Of a stretch of DNA of 64,000 nt, positions 53,296 through 64,000 are shown piece by piece. This DNA is from Haliotis asinina (lineage: Eukaryota; Mollusca; Gastropoda; Lepetellida; Haliotidae). Numbering within the stretch: position 1 is the first letter of the stretch; every line of letters begins with the position of its first letter. The position numbers were made by a program, and so were the translations under genes. The stretch lies in assembly GCF_037392515.1 (NCBI RefSeq), contig NC_090280.1, positions 60,277,504-60,341,503 on the forward strand, written 5' to 3'. Below the pieces are notes generated by a model. It was not told the origin of the DNA. It worked only from the letters and a program-made list of their open reading frames with translations, and did not search any database.

Positions 53296-53529
53296 CCCAA
53301 CAAAAGTACTAGAGTTTATACTACACACAAAAACCCTAAATTTTCATAGTCCTATATAAACTTAAATGTGGTGAGGCTATTCATTCTCTAAGGTAATTGC
53401 AACCTTTTGTAAAGTGTGCTTAATGGGCAAAAGCCACGGTGAAAGTACACTCCACTTAAAGAAGAAGCACCAGAAGTACTGGTTGTCAAGCAGTTACCGT
53501 CTCAAAAGGTGACCTGAAATAGATCGAAC

Positions 53530-53799
53530 GTGGCAGCACCTGGTTGCACGTTGCCGGTTGTTCAGGACTTCTACAACCATATGAGGAATACTGAGACTTG
53601 TATGAGGCAATCCACAAATATGTTGGTAGACATCTTGCCTAGACAGGACATCCATGATGATGAAGCGAAGCAGCTAGAGGAGAAGGACGAAGAAGAGAGC
53701 CATTTTGATAATCAGAGAGTAGGGCAAATGGTGGAAGCGACGCGAAGTTGGGTCTGCATTTTGATAGTGGCCGTGCTTCTATGGAACATCGCTCAATAG
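53530..53799 (+). CDS. Short open frame of unknown nature
   Basis: 89 codons with an acidic middle (EEKDEEESHFDN) and a hydrophobic C-terminus (WVCILIVAVLLWNIAQ), which would give a tail-anchored protein. No family recognised and no splice context is evident. It may be chance or a piece of a longer gene. Adjacent to a Tc1 fragment. Confidence 0.25.
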   Translation: MAAPGCTLPVVQDFYNHMRNTETCMRQSTNMLVDILPRQDIHDDEAKQLEEKDEEESHFDNQRVGQMVEATRSWVCILIVAVLLWNIAQ

Positions 53800-53849
53800 A
53801 AGCATAGCAGAACTCTGGCCCACATACCAGTCATATGAAAAGACAAACG

Positions 53850-54065
53850 TAAATGATGTAAGACAATCTGTCGGTCTTCTGCGTGTGACGTCATACGTGG
53901 TCGACAGGACAGGGGCAGTCAGCTGTGGTGCCAGTGTGATGGACGGGTCTGCAGATTATGGATGGTCCGTCGACTGCATCCCGTAAGCCCCGCAACATCA
54001 GTGAATGACGTTCCTGTATTCAGCATGCCATTGGTCCGTTCACGCTGAATGTTTGACAGTCGTGG
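53850..54065 (-). pseudogene. Tc1-like transposase N-terminal fragment
   Basis: The minus strand reads RTNGMLNTGTSFTDVAGLTG, then CSRRTIHNLQTR, and after a stop LPLSCRPRMTSHAEDRQI. This is the first helix-turn-helix and hook of a Tc1 transposase, similar in layout to the one at 38718. No catalytic domain remains. Confidence 0.6.
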
Positions 54066-54461
54066 CATTGCAAATTAACAAATAATTAGCCATAAAACCT
54101 TGATTTTCTAAGATGACACCCTACTCTGCTACCATGAGATCAGTTGCATGCGTATCAACAGGTCACATGATTTTAGCGTGCAGTGCTCTCCCCCTTGCTA
54201 CATACGCCGACCAGTAGAATGAATGTGTGACATAATGCCGTTGACAATACATTTAACCATAATCACAACAAGAACTCTTTCAAGAAAAGTTTAAAAAAAT
54301 ATTTGAAAAATAATGTGTGTCAAGTTTGTATTTTTGCTGAGTTTATATAATTGCTTAACAAAGGAAAACAGTCATTGTGAATGAAGGTCTGTGTTGATTT
54401 TAATTCAAACCATACGGATAAACACACAAACTTCATATATGTTCTTAACCCAATTGAATAC

Positions 54462-54960
54462 AGTTGTGCCCCGTTTATCCGAACACTTGTGTTTTTATTG
54501 AAATTGTCCAGATAATCTAATTTTTGGATATCTGAACCACAGGCCATATGTACAAAGAAACGGACAAAGTAGGCATCAGACTTATTCTTTATTGATTACA
54601 CATAAACAAATATCAGTGCTTACATGAAATATCTCATACCTGTTTATGCAGTAATGCTGGCTTGAGGAAGTCAGTCATCGACAGCTTTTTGAGGTGGCTG
54701 TGTAGAAAAGCGAGAAGACAATCACTGGTCAGTTCATGACTGGCGACATTCACAAGATCATCAGCAGTAACAGTCACAGTTGCAACTTTTGCATAGGATC
54801 GTAGTGCATTGTGAAGTTCTGACAAGGCTGTGTCTTCTTGTGTGTTCTAATTTGATTGGATAATATCTACATGACGAAAGCAGTTAGCAATTGTCTTTTC
54901 GCTCACAGACGTCCAGACTTGCTTGATCATAAAGATTAATTAATTATAGTGACCCACAAA
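54462..54960 (-). mobile_element. pogo/Tigger DNA transposon remnant
   Basis: On the minus strand, codons near 54950-54640 read VSEKTIANCFRHV and then LVNVASHELTSDCLLAF, matching the region after the DDE core of pogo/Tigger (CENP-B-like) transposases (W..VT.KTI.NCFRHAGF). The terminal inverted repeat CAGTTGTGCCCCGTTTATCC lies at 54462 directly after a TA, in the style of Tigger ends (CAGTTG...ATTATCCGAA). The 5' part is missing, and at least one stop separates the two pieces. Confidence 0.65.
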
Positions 54961-55379
54961 TAGACATGCCTCAAAATATACTCGGTGTCACCTTGCTACT
55001 CAGAAGTAGTTAATCTTCTCATGCTTCAAAGACTGATGACTTCTTTCATGGCAGGCAAGGTCCTCTGTAATCGCATGTGTGAACACACAGGTGCTCAGCC
55101 ATCCAGATATACAACACAAAAAATACACATAAGTTAGTGTTTTGTATGTGAAAATGACCGTACAGTTACGAAAACCGGATTTCCGGAGCTATATGGAACA
55201 ATAATCAATATATACATTGCTTTTAACTCATTTTGCGCAATGCAGTTTATCATCTGCCTGCACATAACTTTATCAGACATCTATTTAGTGCTTTGTTTTG
55301 ACATGTCACAACATTATTTTATGTATGGTCCTTGCCCAAATTGATAAATTGAGTGTTGTGATGTTTCTTCTGTTTTCAG
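54961..55379. other. Flank of zinc-finger copy C
   Basis: From about 55240 it resembles the sequence ahead of copies A and B, ending in the acceptor TTTCTTCTGTTTTCAG at 55379. Confidence 0.5.
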
Positions 55380-55969
55380 CAAACAACATAACATCTACAT
55401 GTTAATGATGAAAGTTGAAACCCACAGAATCATTTTGTGTCACTGAAGCAAATGGAATCTGTTCAAGGGGTTTGCTGAAAACAGATCTCCGGAAACATTT
55501 TTATTGACTCCTGGGAAACAGGTGATCACAAGGAAGACCTCCAAACTGGCACCTTGGAAACTGGTGATCTCAAGAAAGAACTTGGAATCCTGAAAACTGG
55601 TGATGTCATGTAAGAACCCAATATTAGAAACCTGAAAATAGGTGATCTCTTAAGAGAACATGATATTAGAACCCTGGAATCAGATGGTTCAGAGATCATG
55701 AAAACCATAGTTGTCCAACATAGCAGTATCATATAAATGTTGTGTGAGCTCTCAAACATTTTGGAATTCAGGTAACTGTACAAGGCAAATGCTGTGCCAT
55801 AGGGAATTGAAGACTTGTGCTGAATGTTGGGAAAACATTCACACTATCAGGTAATCTTCAGATACATATGAAGGAATCAGAAGTCATCAGTGCAATGTGT
55901 GTGGAAAAACATTTGCAAGACCTAATCATCTGCAGAGACACGTGAGGATTCACACTGGAATCAAGCCTT
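55380..55969 (+). pseudogene. Zinc-finger exon, copy C, front part
   Basis: Exon start after the conserved acceptor; acidic repeat region (GTLETGDLKKE), the same stop context as A and B at GDVM (where the DNA reads ATGTAAGAAC, a possible donor), a decayed first finger with the extra T shared with copy A, then one good finger ([21 protein letters not shown]) in another frame. A frameshift within the next finger (near 55985) separates it from the open array. Confidence 0.55.
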
Positions 55970-57067
55970 ATGAATGTGTTGAAATTTTGGAAAAAATTTA
56001 CACAATCGTATCATATACAGACACACATATTGAGTCACAGTGAAATCATGCCTAATGAATGTGTTGCATGTGGGAAAACATTTAAACGTTTAGACACTTT
56101 GAAGGTGCACATGAGGAGTCACAACGAAATCAAACCCTATCAGTGCATCGTGTGTAAAAAAACATTTACGCAGTCTTATCATTTGAAGGAACACATGAGG
56201 ATTCACACTGGAATAAAACCTTATGAATGTGGTGAATGTGGGAAAAAATTTGCATTTTCAGGTAATCTGCAGAGACACAGAAAGATTCACAATGGAATCA
56301 AACCTCATCAGTGTAATGTGTGTGAGAAAACATTTACACAATCAAGTAGTCTGCAGATACACATGAAAATTCACAGTGGAATCAAGTCTTATGAATGTGG
56401 TGAATGTGGGAAGAAATGTACACACTCAGGAAATCTGCGGGAACACATGAAAATTCACAGTGGAATCAAGCCTTATGAATGTGGAGAATGTGGGAAGAAA
56501 TGTACACACTCAGGACATCTGCGGGAACACATGAAGATTCACAGTGGAATCAAGCCGTATGAATGTGCTGAATGTGGGAAAAAATTTACACAATCAGGTC
56601 ATATGTGGGCTCACATGTCGATTCACAATGGAATCAAGCCTTATGAGTGTGTTGAATGTGGGAAAAAATTTGCACGTTTAGGTTGTCTTCACAAACACAA
56701 AAAGATTCACAGTGGACTCAGACCTTTTAGGTGTAATGTGTGTGAGAAAACATTTATGCGCTCTGATAGTTTGCAGGCACACATGAAAATTCACAGTGAA
56801 ATCAAGCCTTTTGAATGTACTGAATGTGGTAAAAAATTTACATCATTGACTAGTCTACAGACTCACATGAGGATTCACAGTGGAATCAAACTTTATGAAT
56901 GTGTTGAATGTGGGAAAAAAGTTACAAGAGCAACTAGTCTGCAGAATCACATGATAATTCACAGTGGAATCAAGCCTTATGAATGTGATGAATGTGGAAA
57001 AAAATTTGCATGTTCAGGTTATCTTCACAAACACAAGAAGATTCACAGTGAAATGAAACCTAATTAA
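55970..57067 (+). CDS. C2H2 zinc-finger protein, twelve fingers
   Basis: 365 codons with one degenerate finger ([15 protein letters not shown] lacks the CxxC) followed by twelve complete C2H2 fingers with (S/T)GIKPYE linkers, ending HSEMKPN and a stop. Fingers 5 and 6 of the intact set ([14 protein letters not shown] and [14 protein letters not shown]) are near-identical, indicating recent internal duplication. A DNA-binding nuclear role is expected. The Met at 55970 is generated by the frameshift inside a finger, so the native start is unknown. This is the best preserved of the three copies and the most likely to be active. Confidence 0.65.
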   Translation: MNVLKFWKKFTQSYHIQTHILSHSEIMPNECVACGKTFKRLDTLKVHMRSHNEIKPYQCIVCKKTFTQSYHLKEHMRIHTGIKPYECGECGKKFAFSGNLQRHRKIHNGIKPHQCNVCEKTFTQSSSLQIHMKIHSGIKSYECGECGKKCTHSGNLREHMKIHSGIKPYECGECGKKCTHSGHLREHMKIHSGIKPYECAECGKKFTQSGHMWAHMSIHNGIKPYECVECGKKFARLGCLHKHKKIHSGLRPFRCNVCEKTFMRSDSLQAHMKIHSEIKPFECTECGKKFTSLTSLQTHMRIHSGIKLYECVECGKKVTRATSLQNHMIIHSGIKPYECDECGKKFACSGYLHKHKKIHSEMKPN

Positions 57068-58320
57068 TGCATTGTGTGTGAAAAAAAATTACTCAAATCC
57101 CCTGCACACACACAAAAAAATGCATTGTGGAATCAAGCCTTATGAATGTGTTCAATATGAAAAGAAATTTACATGATCAAGTCATCTGCAGATTCACATT
57201 ATGCTTCACAGTGGAATCAAGCATTATGAGTGTGTTGAATGTGGGGAAAAATTTGCACAGTCAAGTTATCTTCTCAAAGAGAAGAAGCATTCACAGTGGA
57301 AGCCCTTCTGAATTTGTTGAATGTGGGGAAATTTTGCACTTTCAGGTTGTCTTCAGAAACACTAAAAGAATCACAGTGAAATCAGACCTTTTCAATGTAA
57401 TGTGTGTGAAAAAACATTTACATCCTGCAATGGTCTGCAGGCACACATGAAAATTCACAGTGAAATCAAGCCTTATGATCAGGTCATATGCGGGCTGTGA
57501 TGATGCTTCACAATGTAATCAAGCCTTATGAGTGTGTTGAATGTGGGAAAAAATTTGCACAAGAAAGTTATCTTCACAAACACATGAAGATTCACAGTGA
57601 AATGAAACCTTACTAGTGCACTGTGTGTGAAAACCATGACATACTCCAAGAATCTGTACACAATCTACACAGTCGGGGGCCTGCAAATACACATGAGCAT
57701 TCATAGTGGAATGAAGCCTTATGAATGTGTTGAATATGGGGACAAATTACACATTGAAGTTACCTTCAGAAACACAAGAAGATTCTCAGTGGAATCAATT
57801 ACTTCATTGGTGCATTGTATGTGAGAAAATATTTACACACTCTGATAGTCTACAAACACACGTGAGGATTCACACCTTATGAATGTGTTGAATGTGGGTA
57901 AAGATTTACACTCTCATGTGGACTCCAGAATAACTTGGCCATTCACAACAGAATCAAGCCCTATGAATGAATATGGCAAACAACATTAAAATTACACAGT
58001 TTCTCACCTATAGGTACATAGAAAGATTGACAGTGGAATCAAGCAGTGAAAACTTATTACTGTGCTGGGTTTGGGAAGGGATTGTAGATCTGCAGGCACC
58101 CTCCAGAAACATGTACGGATTCACTTGGTGGAGCTCCGTCTCATTAATGTGGTGAATGTGGGAAAACATTTGCACTCTCAGGTACTTGTAGCCGGGAAGC
58201 ACTTCAAAGAATTTGCAATAGAATGAACGGAGATTAAGTGTTCTGTATGTATATCTTATTGCACATATTTTATTAATGCTACTTTAAATTTTTCACAAAT
58301 ACTTCTAAATAAAGGAAGTC
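57068..58320 (+). pseudogene. Decayed zinc fingers and 3' end, copy C
   Basis: At least eight further fingers can be read in changing frames (for example [30 protein letters not shown] and [18 protein letters not shown]), broken by stops and shifts. The 3' end has AATAAA at about 58309, aligned with AATAAA at about 19025 in copy B. Copy A has lost it. Confidence 0.6.
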
Positions 58321-58810
58321 TGGATATGCACAAGTGGCTGTGTTTCTTGTTTATAGCTCCACATGTCAAGTTCATCAGTAGTCAGTTAACAAACATGCAC
58401 GCATCAGCCTTTACACTATAGAAGATTGGCATATAGTTTTGCATGAAATGCATGTGGACTAGTTTTTTTTAAAAATAGCTCTTCATCCAATGATCCAGTC
58501 GATCTCAAGTGGATGTTTTGTCAGACAATTTAATCACATTGTAAATCACCGATTTTATGCATTTGTGTGAAAGAATCTGTCTATGTAACTGTCAACAAAA
58601 TAAACAGCAGAACGCTGACAGCTTGCAGAGTGAGGGAGCCAATGACCTGTAACAGTGGCAGTGTTGGGTCAGATAGGTAAATGCACATGCAGTTCATGAT
58701 ATTTACCTGTTCACTGCACAGTGATAGACAGTTTGGGTCATTCACATTGACTACTTCTAACTGTCAACTTGAAAGCTTATTCAGATGATGCTAAGCTTTT
58801 AATTAGAAAG
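58321..58810. other. No gene recognised
   Basis: Spacer between zinc-finger copy C and the IS630-type gene. Nothing recognised. Confidence 0.4.
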
Positions 58811-58814
58811 GTAG

Positions 58815-59228
58815 GCACCCAAAGTTAGATTCCTTTGACATCAGGGTCATCAGAGATGTCATTAACCTGCTATTTGCTGGAAACGAACACCTGTCCACAA
58901 GAAAGTTAAAACACATCCTTGCAGAGGATCATGACATTAATATTTTTAGGTTTGAGCTAAATGAGCTAAGCAAACTACTACTCAAATTTGGATACAAGTA
59001 CAAGAAGGTTGCAAACCAGAAACGTGTTATGTGAGAGATCTGATATTGTGAAGATAAAGTGTAACTATCTGAGAGAAATTAAGCAGGTAAGAGAGAGTGG
59101 GTTCGAACCTATATATCTGGGTGAGTCCTAGGTCAGTGCAGACCATGTTGCTACCAGACAGTGGCTACCCACTGATCCCAGTGATGGTATGAAAATACCA
59201 ACAGGTAAAGGCGAAAGTTTAATTCTCC
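58815..59228 (+). pseudogene. IS630-type (DDE_3) transposase, front half
   Basis: A broken frame with a winged-helix-like N-terminus (VINLLFAGNEHLSTRKLKHI, then LSKLLLKFGYKYKK) and then PIYLGES, a stop, and VSADHVATRQWLP...IPTGKGESL. This corresponds to the YLDETWVNAHH...GKGERLI region around the first catalytic Asp. The Asp is Gly here, with a nearby stop, so it is inactive. The gene is interrupted at about 59228 by the DIRS-like fossil and continues at about 63141. Confidence 0.7.
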
Positions 59229-62200
59229 TTCAGCATCTGGTCACGTGAGACCCCGTGAGATTGCGCGTAAGGAATTGGCTTCAGTGCTATTTTGGACATC
59301 GGCAGAGGTAGCGGCACGTTAGCGAGCTTAATTGGAATTCCTTATTTGCTTTAAAATTTGTGTGTTTCTACAGTTTTGGGAGCCTACAACTAGTGTTTGG
59401 ACTCAGTCATGTGTTTGCTACTAGCGGAGTATCTTCAAACAAGTGTGTGAGTGTTGAAACTGTGTTTTCAAAACTTTGGACTCGGCCATGTCCACAGCTA
59501 ATCATGAACTAAGTTTGAGGCACAGAGGAGCTGTTCGTGGCGATCTAAAAGCAGAATAAAAGCCGCTTTGCTCACACGAAAATCCAGTGACAGCTTTGCT
59601 ATTTGGAGACAAAGTCCAAGAACAAATAAAAGAACTGTCGGAGACGAATAAGATGGGTGTTAAGATGCGCCACTCAGGTGTCTACAAGACAGGTACTCCT
59701 AGTTACCGTTTCAACTCTCGTTGCGGAGGCAGAGGGATACACAGACAGGATCGACAGGATCGTGGACATTTTTCAGGAGGCCATTCAGGATCTTCAGAAC
59801 GAGGACCATCTCCTTACAGAAGCAAACACCCCAGGAGGGAGTGGAAGTGAAAGAACTGTGAATAAATGAGGTGAATAAGCTGCCACCAGCAGGGCACTCT
59901 CAGTTAGAACTTTCAAACATTGCAGGCAGATTAGCTAAATTTTTACCTCAGTAGAGAAAGTTAAACTCTGACAAGCACATTTTGAACTCTGATAAGCACA
60001 TTTTGAACTACTGAAGGTTACAAAATTGAGTTTGTTGAGCATCCATATCAGGTTTCAAAGCGTGAGACACAGTTTAACAAATGGGAGACTGAGGTGCCAG
60101 ATGGTGAAATTTCCAAAATGCTTGCAAAAGGTGTTATTGAATTAGCCCCTCCTCATACAGATGAATTCATCGGCAGTGTTCTTAGTGCCCAAACCAAATG
60201 GTTCATTCAGAGTAATTTTAAATCTAAAGATTTTAAACAATTCTATTGAAAAAGCCCACTTCATGATGGAACACTTAAGGTCAGCATTACGACTGATGAC
60301 TCAGGGTTGTTATATGGCATCAGTTGATCTCAAGGATGCTTATCCGGTGGTCAATATTGCCCCGGAAGATAGGGTTTATCTCAGGATTATATGGAAAGGC
60401 ATCACCTACCAGTATACATGTATGCCGTTGGGTTGTCCCCAGCACCTCGAGTATTTACAAAACTGTTGAAACCCGTGTACAGCGGACTTCGTGATAGGGG
60501 TTACTTATCTGTAGCATACATGTATATCGATGACTCCTGTTTGCAGGGAGAGAGCAAGAGGCAGTGTCGAAACAATGTTTTGGCAACAAAGTATCTGCTC
60601 GAGGAACTGGGGTTTGTGATAAATGAGGAAAAATCGGTCCTTGAGCCCTCTCACATTATAGTATTCCTAGGGTTTGAACTGAACTCGGTCAACATGACAA
60701 TCTCTCTAACTGCCAAGAAAGTGCTATTTGCAACAAGAAAACTCTTCCCGTTCGTCAAGTTGCTAAACTGTTAGGGATTTTGATTTCCTACTCCATTGCA
60801 GTTCCCTTTGGGCTTTTGTTCACTAAACAACTGGAAATCGAAAAAATCTCTTGCCCTTAAAATGTGTAATGGTGATTTTCATGCAAAAATGGCCGTGTCT
60901 CCTTTGAGCTGGAGTGGCCTAAAATGGTGGGCAGACGACATAGAGGGAAGTAGAGCGCCAGTGTCACGGGACCTCCCTTCTCGGACATTAACCACTGATG
61001 CATCTGCGCATGGATGGGGTGCTGTCCTGGATCATTTCAGTGTTAAGACGGGAGGGGCAGGTGGTCCTTGAATGAATCTGGACAAAAGAACAATGTTAAT
61101 TATCTTGAGGTGAGAGCAGTGTATTTGGGCCTAAAATGTTTATCAAAAGAACTTTTGGGACATCATGTCAGAATCAGAATTGACAGTTCTACAGCTGTGT
61201 CATATGTGAATCACATGGGAGGTACTAAATCTCCAGTTTGCAATGCTGTAGCAAGGGCTATATGGTTGTATGCTGTGGACAATCAGTTGTGGCTAACAGC
61301 TGTTCATCTCCCTAGGTGTGAGAACAAGGAGGCTGATACGGAAAGTAGAGTGTTTCACGATGAAACAGAGTGGATGCTTAACCGCAGGTTGTTTGTGCGA
61401 ATAGCAGATGTTTACTTTAAGCCTGTCATGGATTTGTTTGCTTCTCGTTTAAACAAGCAGTTACCACAATACATGTCCTGGCGGCCAGATCCAGATGCAT
61501 ATGCAGTAGATGTTTTTGTCTATGATTGGTGTGATACCTTATTTTATGCCTTTCCTCCTTTTAGTGTGCTGGAACGAGTAGTTCAGAAACTCAGAGTGGA
61601 ACAAGCAGGGGATTTAGTGATACTTCCAAGGTGGCCATCACAGAGCTGTTTCCCTTTGGCCATGAGAATGTGTGTGTCTCCCCCGGCCCGAAAGGCAGCA
61701 AGACTTTAGTTCTGCCATACAAACCAGACGAGGTTCATCCCGTGTTACAAAATGCAACTCTTGGCTTGCCATCTGTCCGGCGAGATTTGGAAAGGACTGG
61801 GCTGTCTGAACGCTCAGTTTCTTTCTTGGCGAAAGAGTACTCTAGATCCCAGTATGAATCTTACTTATTGAAATGGCAACAATATTGTTATGAAAACCAG
61901 TGTAATTACCTGGAACCATGTGTAAATAATGTTATAGATTTCCTAGCTTCACTTTACGATAAAGATAGTGGGTATAGTGCAATTAACACTGCTCGCAGCG
62001 CTTTGTCTAGTTTACTAACCTTACAGTCCGGAAAGCCAATTGGACAACATCCCTTAGTTAGGCCTTTCATTCGTGGTGTATTTAATTGTAGGCCTACATT
62101 GCCCAAATAACAATATACTTGGGATGTTGGTATCGTGATGAGACACCTTGAAAACAACGGAGATAATGAGAATCTGTCTCTCAAAGAACTGACTTTTAAA

Positions 62201-63140
62201 ATAACTGCTACTGGCATTGACAGTGTTTGAACATTGAGAAAATGTCGAGACAACGTAATAGAGTAGTGTTTACATTTTCTGAGTTGTTTTGAGAATCCTA
62301 GATTATGTGTTATGAACTGCCTGAATGAGTATTTAGATAGGACAGCAAAACTGAGATCGGACAGTGCACTACTTGTAGGATTTACTATGCCCCACAAGCG
62401 GGAAAGTCGAGATACCATAGCTCGTTGGCTTAAAGTTTCAATCCAGGAAGCAGGCATTGATGTGAGTCAGTTTACTGCACACAGCACCAGGTCAGCTTCA
62501 ACAAGTGCAGTTTCAACTATAGGAGTGCCTATTCAGACCATTATGGACACTGCTTGGCGGTCTTCTGCAGAGACATTTCAAAAGGTTTTTTTGTAGACCA
62601 GCCTCTGAGCACCTCTCTTTTGGAAATGCAGTTTTAGGCTCTTCTTCCATGGATTGATCATCTGGTATCATATGTAACTGTTTACTGAATTTCTGCCATG
62701 AAGGGCAATGTTACCTCTCCTCAGGATTGTTAACATGAAAAATGAAGGGTTTTTCGTGTATTGTAAGTAGGTCTTTCCTAGATGAATGTGATAGAGATAT
62801 AAAGAAATTGTTGCAACATAAGTGTTGTTCATTTTGTGTTGTGAACCTGCTTTGAAATCTCACGGGGTCTCACGTGACCAGATGCTGAAAGAGAATTAGA
62901 AAATTAAAGGAGACTTACCTGTAAGGTGAAGTTCATTTATAATTCTTCGAGGCCTCTGGGAACAAGTGAGATCACGTGCCACACCCACCCACCCACTTAT
63001 CTGGAGTTGGATGTAGTTCACAACAAAAGTTAAATACTGAAGCCGATTCCTCGCGCGCAGTCTCACGTGATCTCACTTGTTCCCAGATGCCTCGGAGAAT
63101 TATATTCAAACTTCACCTTACAGGTAAGTCTCGTTTCATT
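59222..63140 (+). mobile_element. DIRS-like retroelement fossil, plus strand
   Basis: Parts in order: left inverted terminal repeat (about 59222-59295), a gag-like remnant (59460-60000), reverse transcriptase (60060-60770), RNase H (60960-61700, with TTDASAHGWGAVLD and FASRLNKQLPQYMSW), tyrosine recombinase (61740-62600, with FTAHSTRSAS), internal complementary region (62855-62978) and right inverted repeat (about 63035-63107). The tip and internal copies pair as DIRS elements typically do. Broken, about five or more breaks; moderate age. It sits inside an IS630-type transposase gene without an evident target duplication, as DIRS elements are known to do. Confidence 0.8.
62916..63130. repeat. 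Inverted repeat at right end of the DIRS-like element
   Basis: The arms 62916-62978 and 63064-63130 (ACTTACCTGTAAGGTGAAGT and its complement at the tips) can pair. The spacer is about 85 bp with a CCACCCACCCACCCAC run. Confidence 0.8.
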
Positions 63141-63823
63141 TTCTAATCGTTCTGCATGCTAGTTCCCACCGCTTATTCCTACCTGGGTGTGATTTAGGTA
63201 AAGAGCACAGATGGTAGGGACTATCATACACAAATGAACTAAACGGTTTTTACACAGTATGTTAATGAACCCAGTTGTTGCCAGCTCTGCCTGACAAAAG
63301 CCTTGTTGTCATGGACAATGCTTCCTATCACAGTCTTCGAGATCAAAACAATAGGTGCCCAACTTCCAATACAAAGAACTCAGATATGCAGCAATGGCTA
63401 ACAAATAACAATATACAATTTTCAATTAAGGCCACTAAACCACAGTTGTACTCTTTGATTAAAACTAACCAACCTCCACCCACATATATCACTGACAACA
63501 TGCTACACCAACACGGCCATAAGGTCTTGTTATTACCACAGTACCACTGTGATCTCAACCCAATCAAACTTCTCTCGGGAGACCTTAGAAGTACAGTGGC
63601 CCGGAAAAGGTTCAAGTTGAATGATGTCAAGCACATTGTGAACACTGCTATATGTAACACTAACATTGCACGCTGGCATGCATGTATTGAACATGTCAAG
63701 AAGGTGGAGAAAGAGTACTGGCTTTAAGGAGGCTTGAAGGAGCAAACAGTTGATCCAGTTGTCATCCGTCTGGACACTGATAACTCCTTCGTGGAAGAAT
63801 GGAGTGAACTTGATGAAGTTTAA
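63141..63823 (+). pseudogene. IS630-type (DDE_3) transposase, back half
   Basis: Resumes with LIVLHA and LFLPGCDL, then an open frame (63275-63727) with VVMDNASYHS (second catalytic Asp), a linker, and YHCDLNPIKL where the family usually has YHCELNPIEL, so the last catalytic Glu is Lys. After a shift the C-terminus continues as RLDTDNSFVEEWSELDEV to the stop at 63822. It joins logically to 58815-59228. Confidence 0.75.
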
Positions 63824-64000
63824 TTCTGTAATTATATTTACAGAAAATAATGGTATCCAGCCAGATACGCTCAAAGAAATATAAATTCTTTTGACACTGA
63901 CAGCACTAATTCCAACGACTTATGGTGTAACATGAAACACTCATTTCACATAAAGTTATCATGACAATATAAATATTAACTATCTATGTGCTTAAAGCTA
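63824..64000. other. No gene recognised
   Basis: AT-rich window end. Confidence 0.4.

Overview
The window looks like a piece of a marine gastropod nuclear genome, most likely an abalone-like mollusc. The basis is recall rather than a search: two tRNA-derived SINE types ending in a (TCAC)n-like tail with a TAGTTTTACGCC core (3462-3631, 13165-13421, 41081-41318) are a pattern I associate with Haliotis-type genomes. The host DNA is AT-rich, has animal-type splice signals, and is crowded with LINE, SINE, Tc1, pogo, TTAA-type, DIRS, BEL/Pao and Ty3-like remnants. I see no rRNA, no free-standing tRNA gene, no CRISPR array and no prokaryotic operon.

Layout. 1-4.7 kb: a decayed Tc1/mariner element, a TTAA-type MITE piece, a LINE 3' end, a SINE and a MULE transposase scrap. 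4.7-9.7 kb and 12.7-19.4 kb: two copies of one duplicated host segment, each carrying the same 5' module, a LINE remnant and a C2H2 zinc-finger exon (9 intact fingers in the first, 6 in the second). A third copy of the zinc-finger exon alone, the best preserved (12 fingers), lies at 55.4-58.3 kb. 19.5-20.7 kb: a tandem repeat with nuclear-receptor half-sites, a gag-like fossil and a (TGAA)28 tract. 20,821-35,222: one Polinton (Maverick), 14.4 kb, which looks whole. 35.5-43.1 kb: a retroelement graveyard (BEL/Pao, Ty3-like, Tc1, an RNase-H-bearing LINE split by a SINE). 43.2-50.4 kb: two copies, in opposite orientation, of a 2.0 kb TTAA-flanked element; the second sits inside a minus-strand DIRS-like fossil (47.5-51.9 kb). 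53-55 kb: SINE head, Tc1 scrap, pogo/Tigger remnant. 58.8-63.8 kb: an IS630-type transposase gene cut in two by a second DIRS-like fossil.

The Polinton is the centrepiece. Its 323-bp terminal inverted repeats are identical by eye and are flanked by a 5-6 bp target duplication (AAATG/A), so it is recent or recently homogenised. It carries a DDE integrase, a protein-primed family B DNA polymerase with three SAP-like repeats at its N-terminus, an FtsK/HerA-type packaging ATPase, a double-jelly-roll major capsid protein and a penton-like minor capsid protein, plus two tandem related genes directly after the penton gene (spike/fibre candidates), four to five small membrane or coiled-coil genes, and two larger conserved unknowns. 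Replication and integration genes lie in the leftward block with the MCP and ATPase at its head. The penton, the spike-like pair and a membrane protein form a rightward block. I recognise no adenain-type protease. A GC palindrome (GGGGGTACCCCC and variants) recurs inside many of its genes, always at spots encoding Pro/Gly-rich linkers.

Host protein-coding content is thin: only the zinc-finger exons look like host genes, and all three show decay at their edges.
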